A stretch of 64,000 bases of DNA, from NCBI RefSeq assembly GCF_028869115.1, contig NZ_CP079800.1:3137501-3201500 (forward strand), written 5' to 3'. Source of the stretch: Pseudemcibacter aquimaris. Its GTDB lineage: Bacteria; Pseudomonadota; Alphaproteobacteria; Sphingomonadales; Emcibacteraceae. A program made the position numbers and the translations under genes. Of this stretch, positions 48,357 through 57,663 are shown in pieces (position 1 is the stretch's first letter; each line of letters opens with the position of its first letter). The notes below the pieces were generated by a model. The model was not told the origin of the DNA. It made no database searches and saw only the letters and a program-made list of their open reading frames with translations.

Positions 48357-49310
48357 ATGAATTTTAAAGAGAAATATAGACTCCTTTGTGAACAAGAGCG
48401 TTCAATCCCATTATTTAGCCAGCCATGGTGGCTTGACAGTGTATGCGGAGAGAAAAATTGGGACGTTTGCCTCGTAGAAAAATCAGATCAAATTTTAGCG
48501 ACAATGCCATATTATATTATCCCAAAAAAAGGTTTTCGAATGATATCGATGCCTCCTATAACACAGTCACTAGGACCTTGGATTTCTGATAGTGAAGCAA
48601 AATATGCGAAAAAATTAGGCCGAGAGAACAGTTTAATCGAAGATTTATTCGATCAATTACCTCCACATGATAATATCAAAATAAATTGGCACCACAAATT
48701 ATCAAATTGGTTAAGTTTATATTGGCGCGGATATCAGCAAACAACTCGTTATACCTACATCATAAATAATTTACAGAATCAGAATTATCTTGATAATTTC
48801 AGTTCCAGTTATCGAAATAAAATAAACAAAGCCCGAAAACTTGTATGCGTTAAAGAAAACTTGGACATAGGCCAATTTTATCAAATTAATACTAAAACAT
48901 TTACGCGCCAGTCTATAAGCACCCCTTATTCTTTTGAATTCTTGAAAAAACATGATGCAATATTAACTGCCCACAATGCTCGAAAAATATTTTATGCGGA
49001 AGATCCGGAAGGTAATATACATTCTGCGCTTTATTTAACATGGGACAATTATACGGCATACGTTCATTTAGTGGGAGAAGATCCCGATTTTAGAAAAAGC
49101 GGTGCTGGGATCTTGCTGATTGCGGAAGCTATAAAATATACTAAAGAGATACTTAAGTTGGATAGTTTCGATTTTGAAGGAAGTATGCTTAAAAATGTAG
49201 AACTTGTTAGACGCGGTTGCGGGGGTATTCAAACTCCGTACTTTGCTATTTCAAAAACTAATTCGAGACTTATTAAGTGCTATCAATTTGTAAAAACACT
49301 TCTGAAATAA
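48357..49310 (+). CDS. FemAB-like GNAT acyltransferase
   Basis: 317 residues. The second half has an acetyltransferase fold (YAEDPEGNIHSALYLTWDN, YVHLVGEDPDFRKSGAG, LDSFDFEGSM) as in FemAB-related proteins of polysaccharide loci. Those attach amino-acyl or acyl groups to amino sugars. It lies one base from a polysaccharide deacetylase, a pairing also seen in exosortase-linked EPS loci, but no exosortase is in the window. Confidence 0.75.
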   Translation: MNFKEKYRLLCEQERSIPLFSQPWWLDSVCGEKNWDVCLVEKSDQILATMPYYIIPKKGFRMISMPPITQSLGPWISDSEAKYAKKLGRENSLIEDLFDQLPPHDNIKINWHHKLSNWLSLYWRGYQQTTRYTYIINNLQNQNYLDNFSSSYRNKINKARKLVCVKENLDIGQFYQINTKTFTRQSISTPYSFEFLKKHDAILTAHNARKIFYAEDPEGNIHSALYLTWDNYTAYVHLVGEDPDFRKSGAGILLIAEAIKYTKEILKLDSFDFEGSMLKNVELVRRGCGGIQTPYFAISKTNSRLIKCYQFVKTLLK

Positions 49311-49311
49311 A

Positions 49312-50676
49312 ATGATAAAAATTCGTTGCTCTAAATCACTTGAAACTGAAAAAAAATATATATTTGACGTAGTTATAAAAGAATTTCTAGGCCTCGAGTA
49401 CAAAATTGAATTTACGAACGAAGTAAAAACAATCGAATTGACTATTAATACAAAGATATTATTTCTAGACTCTACTTTTTGGAAATTAGCAAAAGAAGAT
49501 TATCTGAACGAAAATTTATTGCCGGATGTTAAATTTACTGAAAACCCGTATACAATAGAACATGATATACCAATACTTTTCGGCCATGAAATTATCGAAA
49601 GATCAGAGAACGCTATAAATTGTGGATTAGATATATTTGGTTCATGTTTTTTTATGCTCAGTCGTATGGAAGAAGCAATTATAAATGAACGTGATCATCA
49701 TAACCGTTTTGCCGGCAGTACATCAATTGCCTATAAATATAATTTTTTAGATCGTCCGATAGTTGATGAATATGTCGAGATGCTATGGAATATGATTTCT
49801 CAATTAGATCCGACATTAAAAAGATCAAAACCTAAGCCTACGCTTTTTATTACCTGTGACGTAGATTTTCCTTATGATTCAGCATTACATTCAATTAAAA
49901 AAACAGCACGAAAATCTGTTGGAGACCTTATTAAACGTAAAAACTTCAAATCCTTTTTCGAAACATGGAAAAATTATTTTTTCTATAAATTATCTCTAGA
50001 AACAGATGATGAAATATATGACAATTTATACTGGATTATGGACCAAAATGAAGCTATTGGAAACAAAGTTGCGTTTTACTTTATCCCATATTCTACAGAT
50101 AAAAAAGATAATCCAGTAGATTTCAGTTCATCTAAAATGTGCCGCTTATTAAATGATATTCATCATCGAGGCCACGAGATAGGAATTCATCCTGGATATA
50201 ATTGTTTTAACAACGAACACAACTTTAAAATATCATTTAATAAGCTGAAAGAAACTTTGGCAAAATTGAATATTAACCAACCCATTATTGGCGGAAGAAT
50301 GCATTATTTAAGGTGGAATAATTTCACAACACCCCAATTATGGGAACAATGTGAACTTCAGTATGATTCTAGTTTATCTTTTGCAGATCTAGCAGGGTTT
50401 CGGTGCGGCACTTCCAAAGAATTTTCAATGTTTGATCTCAAAAACAGACAGAAACTTAACCTAAAACAAAGGCCTTTGATAACAATGGATTGTACCATCA
50501 TAGAGGACAGATATGAAGGATTAGGTTATAGCAATCATGCCTTTGATCGTTTTTTCTACTTCAAAAACAAATGTAAACAGTATAATGGACAATATGTTCT
50601 ACTATGGCACAATAACTTCTTTAAAAACAGAAAAGATAAAGAATTATACATTAATTTAATAAATAACAATCTGTGA
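49312..50676 (+). CDS. Polysaccharide deacetylase family protein with N-terminal extension
   Basis: 454 residues. About 180 N-terminal residues form a domain I cannot name. The NodB-like part follows, with TCDVD (catalytic Asp and metal Asp) near 184-188 and the metal H-x3-H in GHEIGIHPG near 293. It would remove N-acetyl groups from the glycan or its precursor. No signal peptide, so it acts in the cytoplasm. Co-transcribed with the FemAB-like gene, which could re-acylate freed amines. Confidence 0.8.
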   Translation: MIKIRCSKSLETEKKYIFDVVIKEFLGLEYKIEFTNEVKTIELTINTKILFLDSTFWKLAKEDYLNENLLPDVKFTENPYTIEHDIPILFGHEIIERSENAINCGLDIFGSCFFMLSRMEEAIINERDHHNRFAGSTSIAYKYNFLDRPIVDEYVEMLWNMISQLDPTLKRSKPKPTLFITCDVDFPYDSALHSIKKTARKSVGDLIKRKNFKSFFETWKNYFFYKLSLETDDEIYDNLYWIMDQNEAIGNKVAFYFIPYSTDKKDNPVDFSSSKMCRLLNDIHHRGHEIGIHPGYNCFNNEHNFKISFNKLKETLAKLNINQPIIGGRMHYLRWNNFTTPQLWEQCELQYDSSLSFADLAGFRCGTSKEFSMFDLKNRQKLNLKQRPLITMDCTIIEDRYEGLGYSNHAFDRFFYFKNKCKQYNGQYVLLWHNNFFKNRKDKELYINLINNNL

Positions 50677-51537
50677 TTAGAAATGAAGCTTTTTATATTG
50701 TGCATATGACACCATAACAATTATCGATATAAACCCAAAAAGTAGCCCCATAAATGCCCCAATAGCTAAATTAAGTGGCATTATTGGGAAACGAGTTGTA
50801 GCAATTCCTGCTGGGTCAATAACTCTAAAAACAGATTCTTTTTGCGCACTGAGTAAAGCTTTTTGTTGAATCGCATTCGTCATTAAATTAACTATAGATA
50901 CCTTAATATCACTGATGCTTTCTTCAGCGTATCGTTCTCTATAAAACTGAATTTTACGTTCTGCTTCTTGAGATAAATATTCTTTCATATATTCATTAAT
51001 ACTATTGACATAATTTGTAGCCCAAATGACCGCTTTTGATGGTTCATTAGCAAAAACTGAGAATGATATAGTGCTACTATTTTCATCAATCTCTACTAAT
51101 ATATTATTAGCTATCCAATATCGAGCTAGCTTATTAAGCTCTGTATATTTTTGTTCCTCAGTCAAATTATCCCATTCAATCTCTTCTCCTCTCTGAGCAG
51201 AAATATCATTCATAATTTTCTGTGAAAGAATAAACTTTTTAGCAAATTCACGTGTATTCATAATCGTAGTGGCTTCCATCCAAGCTGGTATTTCTGTAGA
51301 AATACTTGAATTGCCCAATAATGAACTCACTGCACCAAGACCAGAAGCTTTTCCCTCTTCCCCTAGTTGGGAAACTGGCATTAAAGTAATATTTGCTTCA
51401 TATTTTGACGGAAGAGTAATTGAAACCAAATATGCTAAAAGTATGAAACTAAACACTATACCTAAAAATACTATAATATTCTTTTTTACAGCCTCTAAAA
51501 TATTAAAAATATTTAAGGTTATAATTCCTTCATTCAT
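50677..51537 (-). CDS. wzz: Chain-length determinant protein, Wzz family
   Basis: 286 residues: membrane helix at about 20-42, periplasmic coiled part, and a second helix near 255-277 preceded by the Pro-rich FPIMPLNLAIGAF. It sets the degree of polymerisation made by Wzy. No C-terminal kinase domain, so it is the short Wzz form rather than Wzc. Overlaps the polymerase stop by eight bases. Confidence 0.85.
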   Translation of the reverse strand: MNEGIITLNIFNILEAVKKNIIVFLGIVFSFILLAYLVSITLPSKYEANITLMPVSQLGEEGKASGLGAVSSLLGNSSISTEIPAWMEATTIMNTREFAKKFILSQKIMNDISAQRGEEIEWDNLTEEQKYTELNKLARYWIANNILVEIDENSSTISFSVFANEPSKAVIWATNYVNSINEYMKEYLSQEAERKIQFYRERYAEESISDIKVSIVNLMTNAIQQKALLSAQKESVFRVIDPAGIATTRFPIMPLNLAIGAFMGLLFGFISIIVMVSYAQYKKLHF

Positions 51538-52660
51538 CCCAACCCTCCTGCATATTTTTTTGCTTGGATAATAAGTTTGTAGCCGTCACAAGTGCTAATA
51601 ACAACCAAAATAATGAAAATCGGAATCCTTGATGAGTCATACTGTAAGCAAATACCGGAATAAAAGGAATAGCTGTTTCAAATCCGCGTTTTTGTATGTT
51701 GCGTAAGAAAATTAGCATAAATATTGAAATTCCCAATGGCCCATAACTAAAAAATAACATTCCAAGTGTTGAATGGATTTCACTATCTTTCATAATGCCT
51801 ATTAAATTCTCGAATCTATAGTATCCGCCTTCAGCATTTCCAAACCATATATAATCCGGATATGTCCACAATCTTTCAAATCCTCTACCTTCAATATTAT
51901 CATCGTTACTGCTACCTATTGAGGCTATTCTATCAATCACATTTGATACTTGCTCAACTTCTGATGCAAAAATAACTAATCCGATTAAACTGGCGATAAA
52001 CAAAACAATCACAATTGGATTGCGAGAATTATAAATAAGATATAACAAGACGATCGATATCATAGCCGCTTTGGACAATGATAATCCAGCAGCAATTAAG
52101 ACAAAAGCTGCAAAAAATACCTTCAGAATAAAAGAGACCTGCATTTTCTGAGATAAATATAAAAACATCGCAGCGGATAAAACCGACCAATAGCCTAACT
52201 GATTAGGGTTATTAAAAAATAATTCTTGTCGTTTAAATTCGGCAAATGAGATCGGTAATAAAAGTATCTGTAAAAGAACCGCTATTGTTACTGACCAGAA
52301 TATGAATTGTAAGGCATTCTCATTATTTTCAATTATATGTAAAACAATCATAAATAACATTAAATTTAGAAGGAAAAATAATATCGGCATTGTTATGCTT
52401 AGATCCGATAGTAAAATCGCCCATACTCCGCTCACTAAAGAAATAATTACTAACAACAACAATAATAATATAGAAATATCAATATTAACTATCCTTAATC
52501 CGACAGGATGAATTAATACATTTAAGGCCAATATCACCAGTACGAGATCTGCTATTTGTGGATTACCACTTGGGAAAAAATAAAAGGGTTTTAATATGAT
52601 ATAGATCCCTAATAATATAAGTGGCACATTACTCTTTTTTTCTAAAATTTTAGAGTTCAT
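51530..52660 (-). CDS. wzy: O-antigen/EPS polymerase (Wzy-like) membrane protein
   Basis: 376 residues with ten or more hydrophobic helices and a long periplasmic loop near 240-290 (GRGFERLWTYPDYIWFGNAEGG), as in the Wzy/WaaL family. It probably joins repeat units on the periplasmic side. Pairing with wzz supports polymerase over ligase. Confidence 0.78.
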   Translation of the reverse strand: MNSKILEKKSNVPLILLGIYIILKPFYFFPSGNPQIADLVLVILALNVLIHPVGLRIVNIDISILLLLLLVIISLVSGVWAILLSDLSITMPILFFLLNLMLFMIVLHIIENNENALQFIFWSVTIAVLLQILLLPISFAEFKRQELFFNNPNQLGYWSVLSAAMFLYLSQKMQVSFILKVFFAAFVLIAAGLSLSKAAMISIVLLYLIYNSRNPIVIVLFIASLIGLVIFASEVEQVSNVIDRIASIGSSNDDNIEGRGFERLWTYPDYIWFGNAEGGYYRFENLIGIMKDSEIHSTLGMLFFSYGPLGISIFMLIFLRNIQKRGFETAIPFIPVFAYSMTHQGFRFSLFWLLLALVTATNLLSKQKNMQEGWDE

Positions 52661-52755
52661 TATTATAGTTCTCTATAGATATTTATGGTTGAGCATAATA
52701 AATCATACTTATATTAAAATGACGCAATTAATCGTCCGCGATATTAAGTTTACAT

Positions 52756-52773
52756 TAGATATATACATATCTA
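52756..52773. repeat. Inverted repeat between wzy and wbpI
   Basis: TAGATAT, four bases, ATATCTA, in the 177-base divergent promoter gap. Also here: TTCCCCAA at 52814-52821, a motif shared with two other leaders. Confidence 0.3.
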
Positions 52774-52837
52774 TATTCAGCAAGAAAAGAAACAGTTTAA
52801 GAGTCAATTTATCTTCCCCAATTTAAGGCACTGTAAT

Positions 52838-53914
52838 ATGGATATTATAACTATTGTAGGCGCTCGGCCTCAATTCGTTAAAGCGGCAACAGTTAGTCGA
52901 GCAATTCAGAAATATAATACCAGACATGAAAACTCAATATCAGAAAAAATCATACATACTGGTCAACATTATGATGCCAATATGAGTGATATTTTCTTTA
53001 ATGAAATGGATATACCAAGGCCCTCATTTACGCTTGGAATTGGTGGCGGTAGTCATGGATCAATGACTGGTCGTCAATTAGAGAAAATTGAAGAAATACT
53101 CCTTGAAGAAAAACCCGATTATGTATTGGTTTATGGAGACACAAATTCTACTTTAGCTGGAGCCTTAGCAGCCAAGAAAATTCACATACCTGTAATCCAT
53201 GTAGAGTCAGGATTAAGAAGTTTTAACATGCAGATGCCCGAAGAAATTAACAGAATTTTGACCGATCAAATCAGCAATATTTTATTTTGCCCAACAGAAA
53301 CAGCTGTTAATAATTTGATGAATGAAGGCTTCTCCGACAAAAATTGCCACATTTATAATGTTGGCGATGTTATGTTTGACGCAGCCATGTATTATTCTTC
53401 AAAAAGCATTAAACCAGCGCCAATGAATATTAAAGAAGATAATTTTGCTCTAGCGACTATTCATAGAGCGGAAAATACTGATAATCTCGACAACTTAAAA
53501 AATATTGTCGAAGCGCTAAATGAAATTAATAAAAATATACCCGTAATATGCCCTCTTCATCCAAGAACCAGGAAAATCCTCTCAAAAAATAAATTAGCTA
53601 CAAATTTTAAAATTCTTGATCCTGTAGGCTATTTTGAAATGATATGGCTGTTACAGAAATGCAGTATTGTTTTGACAGATAGTGGCGGATTGCAAAAAGA
53701 AGCATATTTTTTTCATAAACCCTGCGTGACATTAAGAGAGCAGACTGAGTGGATAGAACTAGTAGAAATTAAGGCAAATAAGTTAGCGGGTTCTGACTAT
53801 AAAATGATCGTAACTCATACAGATGATCTGTTAAAAGCTCGAATAAATTTTCAAGAAAAATTGTATGGTTCAGCAAATGCTGCAGAAATCATTATTGACA
53901 AAATCATTGGATAA
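52838..53914 (+). CDS. wbpI: Non-hydrolysing UDP-sugar 2-epimerase (WbpI-like)
   Basis: 358 residues of the WecB/WbpI family. Seen: VGARPQFVKAA, HTGQHYD, YGDTNST, VESGLRSFN, PEEINR, TDSGGLQKEAYFF. VGYFEMIWLLQ and GGSHGSMTGRQL resemble WbpI more than WecB from memory. With WbpB, WbpD and WbpE in the locus, conversion of UDP-GlcNAc3NAcA to UDP-ManNAc3NAcA is the best assignment. ManNAc production from UDP-GlcNAc is the alternative. Confidence 0.85.
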   Translation: MDIITIVGARPQFVKAATVSRAIQKYNTRHENSISEKIIHTGQHYDANMSDIFFNEMDIPRPSFTLGIGGGSHGSMTGRQLEKIEEILLEEKPDYVLVYGDTNSTLAGALAAKKIHIPVIHVESGLRSFNMQMPEEINRILTDQISNILFCPTETAVNNLMNEGFSDKNCHIYNVGDVMFDAAMYYSSKSIKPAPMNIKEDNFALATIHRAENTDNLDNLKNIVEALNEINKNIPVICPLHPRTRKILSKNKLATNFKILDPVGYFEMIWLLQKCSIVLTDSGGLQKEAYFFHKPCVTLREQTEWIELVEIKANKLAGSDYKMIVTHTDDLLKARINFQEKLYGSANAAEIIIDKIIG

Positions 53915-53931
53915 TATAGGACATCATATTC

Positions 53932-55233
53932 ATGAAAATACTTTTTGTGACATATCGGTTTCCTCCATATAATTCCAGTGGAGCGGTTCGTTGCGGGAAA
54001 ATGGCAAAATATTTATTGGAATTAGGCAATGATGTTAAAATTTTAACATGTAATAACCAACCCTTACCAGATTCATTACAACTTGAAGTCCCAGAAGAAA
54101 ATGTAATTTATTCAGATTGGTGGAACATTAATGCACCAGTGGAGTTTATACTGGGAGGTAGAAAAAAAGTTGCGGCTAAAGGATTACATGCTGTTGCGAA
54201 CAAACCTACATTGAAAAGTCGAGTAATAAAAACATTGGGGCAACTCTATAAAAATATACTTCATGTGCCTGACGCACAAATTGGATGGAAAAATAATGCC
54301 GTAAAAGCAGGAATGCAGTTAGTTTCAAATTGGAGGCCTGATATTATATACGCTAGCGCTATGCCAATAACGTCTTTCCTAGTCGCAAAGAAAATATCAG
54401 AAAAATCCAATATCCCTTGGGTAGGAGAACTGAGAGATTTATGGACTGATAGTCCGTACTATACTAATCCGGGATGGAAAAAATGGTATGAGAAGATTTG
54501 GGAAAAGTCATTATTTTCAAAAGCCATCGGATTGACAACAATTACTGAGCATTCAGTTTGCCAGCTTCAAGAAAAATATAATTGTCCTATTGAATTAATT
54601 CTAAATGGTTATGACCCGATTGATTTTCAGATATCTGAGAGTCAATCATTATATCCTCCCAACTCATTTATATCTGAAGGTATAAACATTCTATATGCTG
54701 GAATGATTTATCCAGGAAAACGAGATCCCGAACCTTTATTGAAGGCTGTTTATAATTTACCCGAACATTATAAATCAAAAATAAAAATTCATTTCTATGG
54801 CACTCAACTTGATAGTGTGATTAAACAAGTTGATGAATTACAACTTGAAGATAGTGTAAATTTTTCCACACCAATCCCTTATCAAGAAATATTAAATTTA
54901 CAAAAATTAAGCGACATACTTTTATTATTAATGTGGGATAACCCTAAAGAAATAGGAACTTTCACAGGAAAGTTTTTTGAGTATATAGGTGCCAGAAGAC
55001 CCATAATATGTATTGGGGGAGATAATAGTCCGCCTGCACAATTGATCAACGAAAGAAACCTAGGTTACATTTCAAATAATGTGGAAGAATTAGTAAAAAT
55101 TTTAATACGGTTAATCGATGAAAAATCTTTAAAGGGATATATAGAAAAAACACCCTCTGATTCAGGAGTAGGATTAACAAGAAAAGAACAAGCAATTAAA
55201 TTATCTCAATTTTTAGAAAAACTAATTAAATGA
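53932..55233 (+). CDS. Glycosyltransferase, family 4 type
   Basis: 433 residues with a two-Rossmann GT-B fold. N-terminal FVTYRFPPYNSSGAVRC, middle WVGELRDLWTDSPY, and C-terminal GTFTGKFFEYIGARRPIIC fit WbuB/WbpH-like GT4 enzymes. Adds a sugar to the lipid-linked repeat unit. Donor unknown; an amino-uronic acid is plausible from the neighbours. Confidence 0.82.
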   Translation: MKILFVTYRFPPYNSSGAVRCGKMAKYLLELGNDVKILTCNNQPLPDSLQLEVPEENVIYSDWWNINAPVEFILGGRKKVAAKGLHAVANKPTLKSRVIKTLGQLYKNILHVPDAQIGWKNNAVKAGMQLVSNWRPDIIYASAMPITSFLVAKKISEKSNIPWVGELRDLWTDSPYYTNPGWKKWYEKIWEKSLFSKAIGLTTITEHSVCQLQEKYNCPIELILNGYDPIDFQISESQSLYPPNSFISEGINILYAGMIYPGKRDPEPLLKAVYNLPEHYKSKIKIHFYGTQLDSVIKQVDELQLEDSVNFSTPIPYQEILNLQKLSDILLLLMWDNPKEIGTFTGKFFEYIGARRPIICIGGDNSPPAQLINERNLGYISNNVEELVKILIRLIDEKSLKGYIEKTPSDSGVGLTRKEQAIKLSQFLEKLIK

Positions 55234-56351
55234 AAAAAATCGTTGTTCTTGGAAGCCTAGCATTATCATTAACGAATTTTCGTTATCAAATGCTTGAAAC
55301 TATGGTTAAATGTGGCTTTGAAGTAATTGCATGCGCACCACATGCTAGTAATGACATTATAAAAAAGTTAGAATTAATAGGTGTCAAATATAGACATGTT
55401 GCCCTTGAAAACACAGGCCTTAACCCATTTAAAGATGTTTTGAACTGTTGGAAAATGTCCCGAACATTCAAAAACATCAACCCTGATTATATTTTAAGTT
55501 ATACAATGAAACCTGTCATTTATGGTTCATTAGCCGCCCGTATAGCCGGGATTAACAATATATATTCCATGATAACGGGGCTAGGATATGGCTTTACGAG
55601 CAGTACAGTTAAAGCAAAAATTGTAGGCTTTATTATGAGTAACCTGCTTAGAATAGCCTTATATTTCAATAACAGTGTATTTTTTCAGAACCCCGATGAT
55701 ATCAAGTTTTTCAAGAAAAGAGCTATTTTAAAAGATACCCGTAAAATCAAGCTAATCAATGGGTCTGGAGTAAATCTTGATTTTTATAAAAAAACGCCGT
55801 TACCTGCAAAACCATCCTTTTTATTAATCGCAAGGCTGATAAAGGACAAAGGTATCAATGAATATGTGAACGCGGCCAGAATAGTAAAAAAACAATTTCC
55901 CGATATAAAGTTTAATCTAGCAGGTTGGATTGATAATAATCCATCTTCCATAACCAAAGAAACATTGGACTTATGGACGAAAGAAGGAATTATCGATTTT
56001 CTGGGTATGTTAGATGACGTAAGACCTGCTATTCAAAATTGTTCTGTTTACGTATTACCCTCTTATAGAGAAGGCACGCCAAGAACTGTTTTAGAGGCTA
56101 TGTCAATTGGCCGAGCAATTATTACTACTGACGCACCAGGGTGCCGAGAAACTGTAAAAGATGGTGAGAATGGTTTTTTAGTACCGGTAAAGGATCATTT
56201 ATATTTGGCGGACAAAATGATAGAATTAATTAATTCACCGAACAAATTATTCGAAATGTCTGAAAAATCATATATTCTAGCGACAGATAAATACGATGTT
56301 CATAAAGTGAACGCGATGATAATGAAGAACATGGGATTGGAACAAGTTTAA
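55230..56351 (+). CDS. Glycosyltransferase, family 4
   Basis: 373 residues. GT-B fold with the E-x7-E pattern in EGTPRTVLEAMS and the lead-in SMITGLGYGF common to N-acetylgalactosaminyl/glucosaminyl transferases. Overlaps the previous gene by four bases (ATGA), so translation is coupled. Acceptor and linkage unknown. Confidence 0.85.
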   Translation: MKKIVVLGSLALSLTNFRYQMLETMVKCGFEVIACAPHASNDIIKKLELIGVKYRHVALENTGLNPFKDVLNCWKMSRTFKNINPDYILSYTMKPVIYGSLAARIAGINNIYSMITGLGYGFTSSTVKAKIVGFIMSNLLRIALYFNNSVFFQNPDDIKFFKKRAILKDTRKIKLINGSGVNLDFYKKTPLPAKPSFLLIARLIKDKGINEYVNAARIVKKQFPDIKFNLAGWIDNNPSSITKETLDLWTKEGIIDFLGMLDDVRPAIQNCSVYVLPSYREGTPRTVLEAMSIGRAIITTDAPGCRETVKDGENGFLVPVKDHLYLADKMIELINSPNKLFEMSEKSYILATDKYDVHKVNAMIMKNMGLEQV

Positions 56352-56993
56352 ATGAAAATAGCTATTTTTGGAGCATCTGGTTTTGGAAGAGAAGTGGCAG
56401 ATATCTGCCATATAATTGGTTATGATGAAATCGTTTTTCTTGTAAAAGATGAAAATGAAACATGTAGCTGGCCTAATAAAGTATATATAGATAACTCAGA
56501 AAATGTAGAATATTTACAAAATGAAAATTTTAAATTTGCATTAGGGATTGGTGAACCAAATGTAAGACAAATTGTAGTAAACAAATACCCTAATTTAGAT
56601 TATCCACCTATAATTCATCCTTCAGCAACATTTGGTACAAATCAGTTGAAAATTGCTCAACAAGCAAAAGGAGCAATCATCACTGCTGGTTGTAGACTTA
56701 CAAATAACATACAAATAGGCGATTTTATAATCTTGAATCTCAATACCACTGTTGGGCACGATGTGACCCTAGAAAAATTTGTTTCTGTTATGCCAAACGT
56801 TAATATCTCAGGAAATGTAAACGTTCTTGCCAAAGCTTATTTAGGAACTAGCAGCACAATCCTTCAAGGTGGAAATCAAAAGAAACTTACAATAGGAAAA
56901 AATGCGGTTGTTGGAGCAGGTGCAGTTGTGACAAAAGATGTTCCCGATAATATCACAGTAGTTGGCGTACCCGCAAAACCTTTAAAAAAATAA
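56352..56993 (+). CDS. NeuD/PglD-like sugar O/N-acyltransferase
   Basis: 213 residues. N-terminal nucleotide-sugar domain (IFGASGFGREVADIC) followed by left-handed helix repeats from about 100 to 200 with the catalytic-type His in NTTVGHDVTLE. PglD and NeuD share this shape. Starts right at the preceding stop codon (TAAATG). Nearby PglC-like and PglE-like genes on the other strand suggest N-acetylation of a 4-amino sugar, but no 4,6-dehydratase is in the window. Confidence 0.82.
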   Translation: MKIAIFGASGFGREVADICHIIGYDEIVFLVKDENETCSWPNKVYIDNSENVEYLQNENFKFALGIGEPNVRQIVVNKYPNLDYPPIIHPSATFGTNQLKIAQQAKGAIITAGCRLTNNIQIGDFIILNLNTTVGHDVTLEKFVSVMPNVNISGNVNVLAKAYLGTSSTILQGGNQKKLTIGKNAVVGAGAVVTKDVPDNITVVGVPAKPLKK

Positions 56994-56996
56994 AAA

Positions 56997-57662
56997 TCAT
57001 TGCCCCATCTTACTGGTATCAATATTAGGTATTTTGGGGAAAACCTTATATAGCAAATTGCTTCTTGGAGATATAATTACCCAAGCCGTAATCATTATCA
57101 ATAAAATATCTTTCAAAAAAGAATGATTCTCGACATACCATTTCTCGAGATCAACTTTCGCAGGGATCACCTCATTTTTAAAAGTATGATCAGCATCTTT
57201 CGCTTTTGTTAAAATACCTTCTTCATCTCTAAAAATAATTGAGCCAACGCCTGTAACCCCGGGTGTCACTTTATTCAGTACCTCTTCATATTCTTTGGGA
57301 TAATGCTCATGTATACTTACCATTTGCGGTCTTGGACCAACAAAACTCATATTTCCAATCAGAATATCCCAGAATTGAGGAAGCTCATTTATTTTTGTCT
57401 TACGAAGAAATTTACCTAAAGGAAGTACCCTTGGGTCATCTCTTAATGTAATGCCACCGGTACCCATATTCGGACTATTTTTTAACATAGTCGCAAATTT
57501 CGTTATCTTGAAAGGTTTATTTCCTTTGCCCATTCTTTCCTGACAATAGAAAACTTCGCCTTCACCGGTGAAGCGAAGTATCAAAATGATGGGGATAAAA
57601 ACAGGCAATAATATAATTAAAGCCAACAATGAGAAGACAATATCAAATAGTCTTTTTAACAT
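56997..57662 (-). CDS. Second initiating sugar transferase (PglC-like)
   Basis: 221 residues: N-terminal membrane helix (5-29), ITKFATM, MSFVGPRPQ and TPGVTGVGSI. The usual Asp-Glu dyad reads Asn-Glu here (KINELPQFWD), whereas the transferase at 23.4 kb keeps DELPQ. Some homologues I recall also have NE, so activity may be retained. Probably primes the repeat unit of this locus. Confidence 0.85.
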   Translation of the reverse strand: MLKRLFDIVFSLLALIILLPVFIPIILILRFTGEGEVFYCQERMGKGNKPFKITKFATMLKNSPNMGTGGITLRDDPRVLPLGKFLRKTKINELPQFWDILIGNMSFVGPRPQMVSIHEHYPKEYEEVLNKVTPGVTGVGSIIFRDEEGILTKAKDADHTFKNEVIPAKVDLEKWYVENHSFLKDILLIMITAWVIISPRSNLLYKVFPKIPNIDTSKMGQ

Positions 57663-57663
57663 G

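Noticed and set aside
48357-50676. Exosortase (XrtA/PEP-CTERM) system
   Set aside because: Only FemAB-like and deacetylase genes are present; no exosortase or PEP-CTERM protein in the window.
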